Origin: Streptococcus rubneri
GTDB taxonomy: Bacteria > Bacillota > Bacilli > Lactobacillales > Streptococcaceae
Length of the DNA stretch: 64,000 bases
Direction: 5' to 3'
Assembly (NCBI RefSeq): GCF_004785935.1
Contig: NZ_SRRP01000001.1
Coordinates: forward strand, 1,054,001 to 1,118,000
Part shown: positions 7,379-17,300 of the stretch, piece after piece
Position numbering within the stretch: position 1 is the first letter of the stretch
How the letters are laid out: each line of letters starts with the position of its first letter
Translations under genes and position numbers: made by a program
Notes under the pieces: model-generated
Told to the model about the DNA's origin: nothing
Databases searched by the model: none
What the model saw: only the letters and a program-made list of their open reading frames with translations

Positions 7379-9007
7379 TTATGAGATGTGAAATTTATTT
7401 CGAAGAGTAGCTGCCTTGTTCCCAATAAAACGATCTAAGAAACGAAGACGAAGACCAAGACCACCATAAACGATGATTCCCACACCACCAATCAGAGCTA
7501 CATAGATCATACTCATCACTCGACCGTTTGGTTTTAAGACAAAACTAAAAATCAAGACTGAAAGTAAAACCACTAATAGCATAATTAAGGTTAAAATAGC
7601 TGTTAATAAGCTCCGTTTGAAGACTATTTTGCGATTAAAATGAGTCACTCGATGAATTTCTTTGTACATGAGGACGATTGGAATCATGAGACCAATAGTA
7701 GTAGAAAGAAGAGGGCCATAGGCTCTAAAGAGATAAATAAAAGGCACTTGTAGAATCAGTTTCACCAATACCCCATAACCAAAGTAAAGAATCGCCTTCC
7801 TATTTTGGAAAAGAGCCTGGATCATTGGGGATAGGACTGTATACAAGCCTAGAATGACCGTTTGCAACATCGCTAGGATAAAAAGCCCCAAAGCAAGGGA
7901 ATCTGGTTTCCCGTAAAAGACGGTATAGAGAGGCTTTGCAATGGCTACTGCACCAATCGTAGCTGGAAGCAAGAAGGCTACTAGCATGGTCAGGTTATCC
8001 TGAACTAGCTTACCAGCAGCTCGAAAATCCCCCTTGACATAGTTTTCTGTTAAAAGCGGAATCCCCACTCCTCCAATCGAGGTCGCTACCGCAATTAAAA
8101 TCATGGTGATTTTATTTGGATTTGCTGAGAAGTAGCTGAATTGAACCAAAAGCTCTGAGCGAGAGAAGTTGGTGAACCAAGACATGACATTGCTATAGGT
8201 CATCTGGTCGATAATCTGGAAGAGCTGAATGGCTGATCCTGTTACAATGAACGGAATCGCTTCACGAATGGTATCCCACAAGAGGGCCTTGGTATCAATC
8301 TCATTGTCAGACTCTGGTCGATGAATAATATGTTTCAAAAGGCCTGTCTTCCAGAGGTAATAGAAGAGAACAAATAGACTTGCCCCCATCCCAATAAAGG
8401 CTGCAAAAGTGGACTGGGTCACTGCTTCAACGTAATCACCTGAGCCAACTTTCATAATAAAGTAGGCTGTCAAGAGCATCCAGATAACCCGAATCACTTG
8501 CTCAGCAATTTGACTGATGGCATAAGGTTTCAGATTGTTATGCCCTTGGAAGAAGCCACGGATGACACTCATGGAAGGGAAGATGAGGACTGCCCAAGAC
8601 AGGCTTTGCATGACAGGGATTAGGTCTTTCCCACCCCCAGACAGCTTTGCAAAGACTGGAGAAAGCAAATACATGATAATGGCAAAAATTAGTCCCAACA
8701 AGGACATGAACTTGAGAAAACCTCGAATCATGGCATAGCTATGTTCTTCTTGCCCCTTAGTATTGTATTTAGCCACCTGCTTAGCGACTGCTACCGGGAC
8801 GCCTGCTGTTGAAATCAGCAAAAACCAAGCATAGATATTATACCCCATAGTAAAGAGACCATTTGCTTCTGCCCCATGTTTCCCCATCCAGATATACCAA
8901 GGGATGATATAGGCCGCTCCTAAGAGACGGCTGATAAAATTGCTAGCTGTCAACCAGACTGTTCCACGCAGCATCTGGGCCTGTTGATTACTTGTTTCGT
9001 TACTCAT
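7379..9007 (-). CDS. murJ: MurJ/YtgP-like lipid II flippase (MOP superfamily)
   Basis: The 542-residue protein has about fourteen hydrophobic segments and belongs to the MVF/MOP exporter family. Streptococcal YtgP-type proteins of this length flip lipid II across the membrane for peptidoglycan synthesis. N-terminal GTVWLTASNFISRLLGAAYI and the conserved RGFFQGHNNLKP loop fit that subgroup. It is divergently arranged with murE (9094), as in pneumococcus-like genomes, and this cell-wall neighbourhood strengthens the call. A generic polysaccharide flippase is the alternative. The 86-bp gap to murE must hold promoters for both directions. Confidence 0.82.
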   Translation of the reverse strand: MSNETSNQQAQMLRGTVWLTASNFISRLLGAAYIIPWYIWMGKHGAEANGLFTMGYNIYAWFLLISTAGVPVAVAKQVAKYNTKGQEEHSYAMIRGFLKFMSLLGLIFAIIMYLLSPVFAKLSGGGKDLIPVMQSLSWAVLIFPSMSVIRGFFQGHNNLKPYAISQIAEQVIRVIWMLLTAYFIMKVGSGDYVEAVTQSTFAAFIGMGASLFVLFYYLWKTGLLKHIIHRPESDNEIDTKALLWDTIREAIPFIVTGSAIQLFQIIDQMTYSNVMSWFTNFSRSELLVQFSYFSANPNKITMILIAVATSIGGVGIPLLTENYVKGDFRAAGKLVQDNLTMLVAFLLPATIGAVAIAKPLYTVFYGKPDSLALGLFILAMLQTVILGLYTVLSPMIQALFQNRKAILYFGYGVLVKLILQVPFIYLFRAYGPLLSTTIGLMIPIVLMYKEIHRVTHFNRKIVFKRSLLTAILTLIMLLVVLLSVLIFSFVLKPNGRVMSMIYVALIGGVGIIVYGGLGLRLRFLDRFIGNKAATLRNKFHIS

Positions 9008-9093
9008 ATGTTTCCTCTACTAGATAGTCTTCTTTCATTATAAACTTTTCCTTTACACTTGTAAAATAAGGGCTTTCAGTTTAAAATAGGATT

Positions 9094-10539
9094 ATGATGA
9101 AGATAGAAACTGTACTAAACATTTTAAAAGAGGATCACAACTTTCGTGAGATCCTACAAGACGGAGAATACCACTATTCTGCAAGTGGTGTTTCTTTTAA
9201 TCAAATTAGCTACGATAGTCGAAAGGTCAACGCTGAGACCCTCTTTTTTGTGAAGGGGGCAAATTTCAAGAAGGAATTTTTGGAACAAGCAATCGAACAA
9301 GGCCTTCAGTGGTATGTCGCTGAGCAAGACTTTGAGGTTAGCATCCCAGCCATTATCGTTACGGATATCAAACAGGCTATGAGCTTGATTGCCATGGAAT
9401 TCTATGGCCACCCTGAGCGCCAGCTAAAACTCTTAGCTTTTACAGGGACCAAGGGCAAAACCACTTCTGCTTACTATGCCTACAAGATTCTTGAACAAGG
9501 CCACCGTCCAGCTATGCTATCCACTATGAACACAACCTTGGATGGCAAGACCTTCTTCAAATCAACCTTGACGACTCCAGAAAGCATTGATTTGTTTGAA
9601 ATGATGGCCCAGGCAGTAGCCAATAATCGGACCCACCTGATTATGGAGGTCTCTAGTCAGGCCTATTTAGTCAAACGGGTTTACGGACTTACTTTTGATG
9701 TTGGTGTCTTCCTCAACATCAGCCCTGACCATATTGGACCGATTGAGCATCCAACCTTTGAGGACTACTTCTACCATAAACGTCTCTTGATGGAAAATAG
9801 TCGTGCTGTTGTCGTCAATAGCGATATGGATCATTTTGAGATTCTTGCGGAAGAGGTCGCTGAGCAAGACCACGACTTTTACGGTAGTCAATCAAGCAAC
9901 CAAGTCCACAACTCTAAAGCCTTTAGCTTTTCTGTCACTGGCAAGTTAGCCGGCGACTACCAGACCCAACTGATTGGTCGCTTCAACCAAGAAAATGCTG
10001 TGGCTGCAGGTCTTGCCTGCCTTCGTCTAGGTGCGAGTCTCGAAGACATCCAAAAAGGAATTGCCAAGACGCGCGTTCCTGGCCGAATGGAAGTCTTGAC
10101 TCAAAAGAATGGGGCCAAGGTCTTCATCGACTATGCCCATAATGGAGATAGCTTGAAAAAACTGCTCTCAGTTGTCGAAACCCATCAATCGGGAACCATT
10201 TCACTGGTCCTTGGATCAACTGGGAATAAAGGAGAGAGCCGCCGCAAGGACTTTGGCTTGCTCTTAGAAGACCATCCTGAAATTCAAGTCTTCCTCACAG
10301 CGGATGACCCTAACTATGAAGATCCTTTGGCCATCGCTGAAGAGATTGGCAGTTTCATCACGCGCCCTGTCGAAAAAATCGCAGATCGCGAACAAGCCAT
10401 TCAACAGGCTATGGCAACGACCAGCAAGCCTGAGGATGCTGTTATTATCGCCGGAAAAGGAGCTGACTGCTACCAAATCGTCAATGGCGTAAAAGAAGAG
10501 TATCCAGGGGATGCCGCCATTGCTGAACGTTACCTATAA
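9094..10539 (+). CDS. murE: UDP-MurNAc-tripeptide synthetase, L-lysine type
   Basis: This 481-residue cytoplasmic Mur ligase adds the third residue of the peptidoglycan stem peptide. The ATP loop [15 protein letters not shown], the [13 protein letters not shown] motif and the C-terminal ligase domain are clear. The substrate-selecting motif reads DDPNYEDP rather than the DNPR of diaminopimelate enzymes, so L-lysine is the expected substrate. Two ATGs are adjacent (9094 and 9097); streptococcal homologues have the same number of leading residues as the first, although TAGGA is better spaced for the second. It is transcribed away from the flippase gene and ends at a shared terminator. Confidence 0.96.
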   Translation: MMKIETVLNILKEDHNFREILQDGEYHYSASGVSFNQISYDSRKVNAETLFFVKGANFKKEFLEQAIEQGLQWYVAEQDFEVSIPAIIVTDIKQAMSLIAMEFYGHPERQLKLLAFTGTKGKTTSAYYAYKILEQGHRPAMLSTMNTTLDGKTFFKSTLTTPESIDLFEMMAQAVANNRTHLIMEVSSQAYLVKRVYGLTFDVGVFLNISPDHIGPIEHPTFEDYFYHKRLLMENSRAVVVNSDMDHFEILAEEVAEQDHDFYGSQSSNQVHNSKAFSFSVTGKLAGDYQTQLIGRFNQENAVAAGLACLRLGASLEDIQKGIAKTRVPGRMEVLTQKNGAKVFIDYAHNGDSLKKLLSVVETHQSGTISLVLGSTGNKGESRRKDFGLLLEDHPEIQVFLTADDPNYEDPLAIAEEIGSFITRPVEKIADREQAIQQAMATTSKPEDAVIIAGKGADCYQIVNGVKEEYPGDAAIAERYL

Positions 10540-10550
10540 TCAAACGAAAG

Positions 10551-10578
10551 AAGGCTAGGAAATTTTCCTAGCCTTTTC
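10551..10578. terminator. Bidirectional terminator between murE and the DUF1803-like gene
   Basis: A perfect inverted repeat AAGGCTAGGAA / TTCCTAGCCTT with a three-base loop is followed by T on the plus strand and by T on the minus strand as well. It serves the convergent genes on both sides. Confidence 0.85.
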
Positions 10579-11228
10579 TATTGTTTACTAAACATCAGTC
10601 TTTCCTTGTCCAAGTCCACTACTAATTCATATTTGCCTTCATCATTTTTTCGGATATAGCCTAAGATTTCTAAACTGTCTACAAAGATGTCTCTGCGCTT
10701 TTGCTGGGCTTCTTCTTTTTTGAGGAACTTGAGCAAAAAGCTAGTCATATACTTGAGAGCATACTCTGGATTGACGTCTCCCAAAATGGCATAGAGCTTC
10801 TCTTGCTCCTCCGTCAAAGGGTATTGGTGAGCCACCTTGTAAAAGTAATTGGAAAGGGTCTGTGCATTTCGCTCAAAGTCAGTCTCCTCTATGAGAAGCA
10901 CTGCATTGGTCGTGTTGCGGAGTTCCGTTTGGAAGACCTTGACTTTCAGTTCCTGATAAAATTCACTATCCTCTCGGACAAAGACTTCTTGATCCAAATC
11001 AACAAGATCAGCTGACTCCAAGAAAGGCAGGTTGAGGGTGTAGCGTTTATTTTCTCGAAGGATCAAGCCCGCTTTGATATACTCCTCCATCAGTTTATCC
11101 ACTGGTTGATCTGGAAATTGGGCCTTGATTTGCCGCAAAATCACATCATCCTGCTGATCCAAATAGTTGATCAAGTCCTTAAAAAAAGGCTGACGTGTCA
11201 AACGTGTGGGGTTAATGATTGTAATCAT
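10578..11228 (-). CDS. DUF1803-like conserved protein of unknown function
   Basis: A 216-residue soluble protein beginning MITIINPTRLTRQPFFKDLI. It is rich in charged residues with no signal peptide or membrane segment. I associate it with a streptococcal family of unknown function (DUF1803) found beside murE and ppaC, but this rests on memory of gene order rather than a search. Its start overlaps the end of the preceding NlpC/P60-like gene by 17 bases, so the two are translated from one message. No catalytic motif is visible. Confidence 0.75.
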   Translation of the reverse strand: MITIINPTRLTRQPFFKDLINYLDQQDDVILRQIKAQFPDQPVDKLMEEYIKAGLILRENKRYTLNLPFLESADLVDLDQEVFVREDSEFYQELKVKVFQTELRNTTNAVLLIEETDFERNAQTLSNYFYKVAHQYPLTEEQEKLYAILGDVNPEYALKYMTSFLLKFLKKEEAQQKRRDIFVDSLEILGYIRKNDEGKYELVVDLDKERLMFSKQ

Positions 11229-11724
11229 CCAAATACCTTTCTTTAAATTGTAGATGGGGAGACTGGGCTAACTGACTCGGGTTGGTCCCGGGCTGATCTA
11301 AAGGAACGGCTAGACCAAGCTCCTTGTAGTAATCCAGCCAGAACGGACTAATCTCCTCTTCCTCATCTCCAAACTTCATGGGAATGGTTTCAAAAATAGG
11401 GAGAATTTCTGCTACAAACTGGGAACAATAGAAACCATCTCCATCTGGATAAAAGGACGCATTGTAGGGAGCCCCTAAAAGACTCTCTGCTCGCTTTTTG
11501 ACCTCTTCGTGATCAATCTCCGTATAGCGATAAAGGTCATAGAATTTTCCAGCTTCAAAGAAATCTTCGGGTGACTGGGAAAGAACACCACCTTCTACCG
11601 TTGCATGATAAATGAAACCGTCCAAAAAGATAGCCACATGGCTGTAATTACCTGTCGAAGCCTGGATGGCCTGCCCCATTTCCGTATCTTCTCTCACAAA
11701 AATCAAATCGCCATTTTCTAACAT
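11212..11724 (-). CDS. YiiX/NlpC-P60-like permuted papain-fold protein
   Basis: The 170-residue protein starts MLENGDLIFVRE and contains NYSHVAIFLDG with a conserved His and DGFYCSQFVAEIL with a Cys, the order expected for permuted NlpC/P60 (YiiX/YebB-like) cysteine peptidases or amidases. There is no signal peptide, so it should act inside the cell, and its substrate is unknown. It overlaps the DUF1803-like gene downstream by 17 bases. Upstream lies the ppaC terminator, so this pair has its own promoter or depends on readthrough. Confidence 0.75.
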   Translation of the reverse strand: MLENGDLIFVREDTEMGQAIQASTGNYSHVAIFLDGFIYHATVEGGVLSQSPEDFFEAGKFYDLYRYTEIDHEEVKKRAESLLGAPYNASFYPDGDGFYCSQFVAEILPIFETIPMKFGDEEEEISPFWLDYYKELGLAVPLDQPGTNPSQLAQSPHLQFKERYLDDYNH

Positions 11725-11737
11725 CTTTCTCTCCTAG

Positions 11738-11764
11738 CAAAAAAGGAGCCGAAACTCCTTTTTA
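11738..11764 (-). terminator. Terminator after ppaC
   Basis: The minus strand reads AAAAAGGAGTTTCGGCTCCTTTTTT, a stem of AAAAAGGAG and CTCCTTTTT around a short loop ending in T. It lies between the ppaC stop and the next gene. Confidence 0.75.
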
Positions 11765-11787
11765 ACAATGGGCTTCCCCATCTATGA

Positions 11788-12723
11788 TTATGCATTAAAG
11801 CTTTCAGTCAATTGTGGTACCACTTGTTTCTTACGTGAAACAGCACCTGGAAGGAAAGCGTGGTTGTTTTCAAGTTTGAAGTTGAAAGCTGCTTCTACCT
11901 TGTCCATATTAGCACCAAGAGCCAAAATTTCTGAGTTTGAGTTGACGATGTCTGTAATCATCAAGACAAAGTCAGAGTAGCCGTTAGCTGCATTTGCGGC
12001 TTGGATAGCTGCTTCGATTTCAGCTTGGCGTTCCAAGACTTCAGCAATATCAACTGTGTTCACTTGAGCCACACGGACATTGTTTCCGTTGAGTTCAAAA
12101 GTCTTCGCATCGATATCAATCAATTCTTCAGCAGATTTGCTTGCCAAGTTTGTACCAGCCTTAAGCATGGAAAGACCGTATTCTTCCAAGTTTACACCAG
12201 CCAATTCAGCCAATTCAGGCGCAATCACCTTATCAGATGGGTGGGTTGTTGGTGATTTCAAAAGAAGAGTATCTGAAATCAAACCTGATAGCATCAAACC
12301 TGCGATTTCTTTTGGAACAGCTACGCCATGCTCTTTGAACATGCGGTAAACGATAGAGGATGCTGATCCAACTGGTTCCAAACGCATGTAAAGTGGGCTT
12401 GCAGTTTCAAAGTTAGCCACACGGTGGTGGTCCACCACACCATACACTTCTACTTCAGCGATATCTGAAACAGATTGTTGGAATTCATTGTGGTCTGTTA
12501 AGATGACTTGCTCTGCACCTTCTGCTTTAGCAGATGTGATCACGCGCGGTGCTTCTACACCAAAATAGTTCAAGACGAAAGCTGTTTCTTCATTTGGAGT
12601 TCCAAGGGCCACTGCCTCTGTATCCAAACCATATGCTTCTTTTGCAAGGTAAGCAAAAGCTACAGATGAACCAATGGCATCTGAATCAGGGTTTTGGTGA
12701 CCAAAAACAAGAATTTTTGACAT
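11788..12723 (-). CDS. ppaC: Manganese-dependent inorganic pyrophosphatase
   Basis: This 311-residue family II (DHH/DHHA2) enzyme hydrolyses pyrophosphate and pulls biosynthetic reactions forward. The metal-binding signature [13 protein letters not shown] and the DHH motif in [10 protein letters not shown] are present, as is the C-terminal [10 protein letters not shown] motif of the DHHA2 domain. Length is normal. Family II pyrophosphatases are the usual form in streptococci. It stands alone between terminators, downstream of an extended -10-like TGCTAAAAT on the minus strand near 12765. Confidence 0.97.
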   Translation of the reverse strand: MSKILVFGHQNPDSDAIGSSVAFAYLAKEAYGLDTEAVALGTPNEETAFVLNYFGVEAPRVITSAKAEGAEQVILTDHNEFQQSVSDIAEVEVYGVVDHHRVANFETASPLYMRLEPVGSASSIVYRMFKEHGVAVPKEIAGLMLSGLISDTLLLKSPTTHPSDKVIAPELAELAGVNLEEYGLSMLKAGTNLASKSAEELIDIDAKTFELNGNNVRVAQVNTVDIAEVLERQAEIEAAIQAANAANGYSDFVLMITDIVNSNSEILALGANMDKVEAAFNFKLENNHAFLPGAVSRKKQVVPQLTESFNA

Positions 12724-12812
12724 GTTTCTACCTCTTCATTTTCATTTGTCTATTAACTCTATTTTAGCACGTTTTTCCGTTTAAAGAAAGGGAATAGTTG
12801 TGCATTTCATCA

Positions 12813-12842
12813 GAAAAGACAGCTGGAAGAACCAACTGTCTT
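12813..12842 (-). terminator. Terminator after pflA
   Basis: Arms AAGACAGTTGG and CCAGCTGTCTT (one G-U) on the minus strand are followed by TTTTC, just past the pflA stop. Confidence 0.8.
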
Positions 12843-12849
12843 AACTTCT

Positions 12850-13644
12850 TTATCCTTTAACTCGTTTCAAGTAATCTTGATAACTTTCGGTTTCCATCAA
12901 GTCCTTAGCATTTTGAACCCGTTCTTTTGTTGGAGGTTTCACACCCTCCAATTTGTACGGAATTCCCAATTCACGCCATTTGAATTCCCCCATAGTATGG
13001 TAAGGGAGAATTTCAAATTTATCGACATTTTTAAGGGTTTTAACAAATTTTCCAAGCTCGATCAAATCATCATCTCGGTCCGTTAAACCTGGTACCAAAA
13101 CGTGACGAATCCAAACGGGTTTTCCAATATCAGACAAGTACTTGGCACAGGCCAAAATATTCTTGTTAGTTTGACTGGTCACAAATCTGTGTCGTTCATC
13201 ATTGATTTCCTTGATATCAAGAAGCACCAAGTCTGTCACCGCCATCAAGCGGTCGAATTTTTCCAAATAACGAGGTGTATTTCGGAAAGGTAGAGCACAG
13301 GTATCCAGCGTACAGTGGATGCCTAGTTCTTGAGCTTTGGTAAAGAGGGCAATCAAGAAGTCAATTTGAAGCAGAGCTTCTCCTCCACTGACTGTAATTC
13401 CTCCTTTATTTCCCCAGAAGCCTTTAAACCGCAAGGCTTCTTCTAGAACATCATCCACCGTCCGTTCACGGGACTTATTGGTTTCCATAGCCCAAGTATC
13501 TGGATTATGGCAATACTGGCACCGCATTTGACAGCCTTGAAGGAAGACAATAAAACGGATCCCTGGTCCATCCACCGCACCGAAGCTTTCCGTAGAGTGT
13601 ACCATTCCTGTTACTTTTCCATAGTCAACTGTTTCATTTTCCAT
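12850..13644 (-). CDS. pflA: Pyruvate formate-lyase activating enzyme
   Basis: The 264-residue radical-SAM enzyme installs the glycyl radical on pyruvate formate-lyase, enabling mixed-acid fermentation without oxygen. The iron-sulfur motif GCQMRCQYCHNP gives Cys38, Cys42 and Cys45; GGITVSGGEALLQ is the SAM-binding GGE motif. It reads as a single-gene unit ending in a terminator; the lyase gene itself is not in this window, which is normal for streptococci. A half-match to a CcpA site lies at 13661-13676, too poor to claim. Confidence 0.96.
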   Translation of the reverse strand: MENETVDYGKVTGMVHSTESFGAVDGPGIRFIVFLQGCQMRCQYCHNPDTWAMETNKSRERTVDDVLEEALRFKGFWGNKGGITVSGGEALLQIDFLIALFTKAQELGIHCTLDTCALPFRNTPRYLEKFDRLMAVTDLVLLDIKEINDERHRFVTSQTNKNILACAKYLSDIGKPVWIRHVLVPGLTDRDDDLIELGKFVKTLKNVDKFEILPYHTMGEFKWRELGIPYKLEGVKPPTKERVQNAKDLMETESYQDYLKRVKG

Positions 13645-13812
13645 GTCTTGTCCTTCTCTCTTGAAAACGATTTATGATTTTATTATATCACGATTCCTTG
13701 TGAATAAAAGGATTTTAATGATTTTTTAGAAAATAAACTGTTTTCCAATTTCATCCCATTGTATTAGTACAGGTCATTCCAGTAGCTGTTACTCTTACCT
13801 ATTCTCTATAGC

Positions 13813-13846
13813 AAAAAAAGAAAACGAAGAGCCGTTTTCTTTTTTT
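13813..13846. terminator. Perfect inverted repeat, likely bidirectional terminator
   Basis: Arms AAAAAAAGAAAACG and CGTTTTCTTTTTTT match over 14 bases around AAGAGC, ending in a long T-run on either strand. There is no recognisable gene immediately upstream on the plus strand, so it may be what is left of a removed gene. Confidence 0.6.
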
Positions 13847-13862
13847 AATATCTTAAGAAATC

Positions 13863-14042
13863 TTGATTTCACCAATCGATAATCGCGATAAAATCTTACT
13901 GGATCTTGGAAAAGACCAACACGTTGTAACAGTCCGCTCCCAGGTTTACTTAGCAGACGGTCGGCAATTCCAGTTCACCGAAAGCCGTCACAAATTAGAC
14001 AAGTTTCATTTTGTCGACTATGCAAAAAGAAATCAAAAATAG
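13863..14042 (+). pseudogene. Orphan coding remnant upstream of the fucosidase gene
   Basis: The plus strand has an open frame from a stop at 13854-13856 to TAG at 14040-14042 with protein-like content (for example LLDLGKDQHVVTVRSQVYL and KLDKFHFVDYAKRNQK). There is no ATG, only a TTG at 13863 without a convincing ribosome site, and a clean intrinsic terminator follows. It looks like the 3' end of a gene whose front was lost. I do not recognise the family. A small real gene using TTG remains possible. The rest of the 13645-14247 gap shows only the inverted repeat at 13813 and the cre-like palindrome at 14100. Confidence 0.45.
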
Positions 14043-14055
14043 AGTACTCCGCTGG

Positions 14056-14085
14056 CAGTTGAGAATGGACTCAACTGTTTTTTTT
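14056..14085 (+). terminator. Intrinsic terminator after the orphan remnant
   Basis: CAGTTGAG and CTCAACTG form a perfect eight-pair stem with a six-base loop, followed by eight T on the plus strand. It insulates the fucosidase gene from upstream transcription. Confidence 0.85.
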
Positions 14086-14099
14086 ACGATATCCGAAAA

Positions 14100-14113
14100 T
14101 GAAAACTGTTTCA
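14100..14113 (+). promoter_or_regulatory. cre-like palindrome upstream of the fucosidase gene
   Basis: TGAAAACTGTTTCA matches the CcpA operator pattern TGAAANCGNTTTCA in both arms but has CT instead of the central CG. It lies about 85 bases before the candidate -35 TTGACA at 14199-14204. Catabolite control of a glycosidase gene would make sense; the central mismatch keeps confidence low. Confidence 0.3.
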
Positions 14114-14307
14114 GCCCAAAATAATAGCTTATTTATCTCTTATTTCTCTCCTATTTTAAGAAATAACACTCTCAAATATGCATCTTACCTAAAAGCTATT
14201 GACATTTTCCTGTTTCCCTATTAAATTGGATATGATAGAAATAAAATATGAAGGGACTGTCTTTAACTAAAAATGTAAGCGGTCTCAAAAAGCTAGAGGA
14301 GAGTTCT

Positions 14308-17300
14308 ATGGACCAAAGATTTTTGGAAAAATCCTGTCGTTATAGCATCCGCAAACTAACAGTCGGTACGGCTTCTGTTTTACTAGGTGCATTTTTTCTC
14401 AGCTCACATCAGGTATTGGCTGATAGTATTACGGGAAGTCAAAATGAAAACAACCTTACTGAATCTGCCCCAACAATAGAGAGTCCGACTGACGGAACTG
14501 GAGGATCCAAGCCAGAAAATCCACCTATTGCTCCTATTTCTGAAGAAAGAGACTCAACTCCTGATAGATCTGTTGAAAGTAATCATACAGACGGTTCGAC
14601 TAGTTCAATTGAGCCGAATAAAGATAAGGAAACTATGAAAGTTGAGACTCCCGTGGCCAAACAAACTGATTATCAATTGACCTACAATCAACCAGCTGCT
14701 CCTTCCTATGACGGTTGGGAAAAGCAGGCTCTCCCAGTCGGAAATGGCGAGATGGGGGCCAAAGTCTTCGGATTAATTGGTGAGGAGAGAATCCAGTACA
14801 ACGAAAAAACACTCTGGTCTGGAGGCCCTCAGCCAGATAGTACAGACTATAAAGGAGGAAACTACGAAGACCGCTACAAAGTCTTAGCAGAAATCCGTAA
14901 GGCCCTTGAAGCTGGAGACCGCCAAAAAGCGAAACAATTAGCTGAACAAAATCTAGTAGGACCAAACAATGCTCAGTATGGTCGTTATTTATCTTTTGGT
15001 GATATCTTTATGGTCTTTAACAACCAAAAGAAAGGCTTGGAAAATGTTACCGACTATCATCGTGACTTAGATATTACCCAAGCTATTACGACTACTTCTT
15101 ATAGCCAAGATGGAACCACTTTTAAACGCGAAACCTTCTCTAGCTATCCTGACGATGTTACTGTAACCCATTTGAGTAAAAAAGGAGATAAGACCCTCGA
15201 TTTTACCCTTTGGAATAGCTTAACAGAAGATTTACTTGCTAATGGCGATTACTCTTGGGAATATTCGAATTATAAACAAGGGGCGGTTACGACTGATTCG
15301 AATGGTATCTTGCTCAAGGGGACTGTCAAAGATAATGGACTACAATTTGCTTCTTATCTTGGAATCAAGACAGACGGACAAGTCACTGCACAAGATGGCT
15401 ATTTGACTGTCACTGGAGCTAGCTATGCGACCCTTTTACTCAGTGCCAAGACCAATTATGCTCAAAATCCAAAAACCAATTATCGCAAGGATATTAATGT
15501 AGAAACAACTGTCAAATCGATTGTCGAAGCTGCTAAGGCCAAAGATTATGAAACTCTAAAACATGACCACATCGAGGACTATCAAAGTCTCTTCAACCGT
15601 GTTCAACTAAATCTTGGCGGTAGCAAGTCTACTCAAACGACAAAAGAAGCTCTCCAAACCTATAATCCGGAAAAAGGGCAACAACTAGAGGAACTCTTCT
15701 TCCAATACGGACGTTACCTCCTCATCAGTTCGTCTCGTGACCGTACTGATGCTCTTCCTGCTAACTTGCAAGGAGTCTGGAATGCTGTAGACAATCCACC
15801 TTGGAACGCTGATTACCACCTCAACGTTAACCTTCAGATGAACTACTGGCCTGCCTATATGAGCAATCTCGCAGAAACGGCTAAACCAATGGTCAATTAT
15901 ATCGATGACCTGCGCTACTATGGCCGTATCGCTGCTAAAGAGTATGCAGGGATCGAGTCCAAAGAAGGCCAAGAAAATGGTTGGCTGGTCCACACCCAAG
16001 CTACACCGTTTGGCTGGACCACTCCAGGTTGGGACTATTATTGGGGTTGGTCTCCGGCTGCCAATGCTTGGATGATGCAGAATGTCTATGACTACTACAA
16101 ATTCACCAAGGATGAGACCTATCTCAAAGAAAAGATTTATCCAATGCTCAAGGAAACTGCTAAGTTCTGGAATTCCTTCTTGCACTACGACAAATCTAGT
16201 GACCGTTGGGTGTCTTCTCCATCCTACTCACCAGAACATGGAACCATCACGATTGGGAATACCTTTGACCAATCTCTAGTTTGGCAGCTCTTCCACGACT
16301 ATATGGAAGCAGCCAATCATCTCAATGTCGACCAAGACTTGGTGACAGAAGTGAAGACTAAATTTGACAAGCTCAAACCACTTCATATCAACCAAGAGGG
16401 CCGAATCAAGGAATGGTACGAAGAAGACAGTCCTCAATTCACTAATGAAGGAATTGAAAACCATCACCGTCACGTTTCCCATCTAGTTGGACTCTTCCCA
16501 GGTACTTTATTTGGCAAGGATCAGCCGGAATACCTGGAGGCCGCACGCGCAACCTTAAACCATCGTGGAGATGGGGGGACTGGTTGGTCCAAGGCCAATA
16601 AAATCAACCTCTGGGCTCGTCTACTAGATGGAAATCGTGCCCATCGTTTGTTGGCTGAACAGCTTAAATCTTCAACTCTAGAAAACCTCTGGGATACGCA
16701 CGCGCCTTTCCAAATTGATGGAAACTTTGGTGCCACCAGCGGGATGGCAGAAATGCTCCTTCAGTCTCACACAGGCTATATTGCTCCATTACCAGCTCTT
16801 CCGGATGCCTGGAAAGACGGGCAAGTCTCAGGTCTAGTCGCTCGTGGTAACTTTGAAGTCAGCATGAAATGGAAAGAAAAAAATCTTGAGTCATTAGCTT
16901 TCCTTTCCCATGCTGGGGGAGATTTAGTGGTCGATTATCCAGATATCGAATCGAGTATTGTCAAGATTAACGGGAAAGAAATCAAGCCAACTCTTCTGAA
17001 GGGCAATCGGATTCAGATTGCCACTCAAAAAGGGGATCAGATTACCTTTGAGAAGTTGCCAGAGCAGGTCACTCGCCTATCTGCTGTGAGAAAAGATGCT
17101 GTAACAGCTGAACTCGATTTCAATCCGGTTACAGATGCAACCCACTATGTCATCCGTCGAGAAAGCAAAGATGAAAGCAATGACGCTTCTTCTGTCAAGG
17201 AATTCCTAACCAATGTCACTCATTTCATCGACCGCTCCATTGATTCTCTCCACAGCTATAGCTATACTGTTAGAGCCATGATTGGGGAGCGCTCAAGGCA

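Noticed and set aside
13661-13676. CcpA (cre) site upstream of pflA
   Set aside because: TTGAAAACGATTTATG matches the left half well but misses the three conserved bases at the right end.
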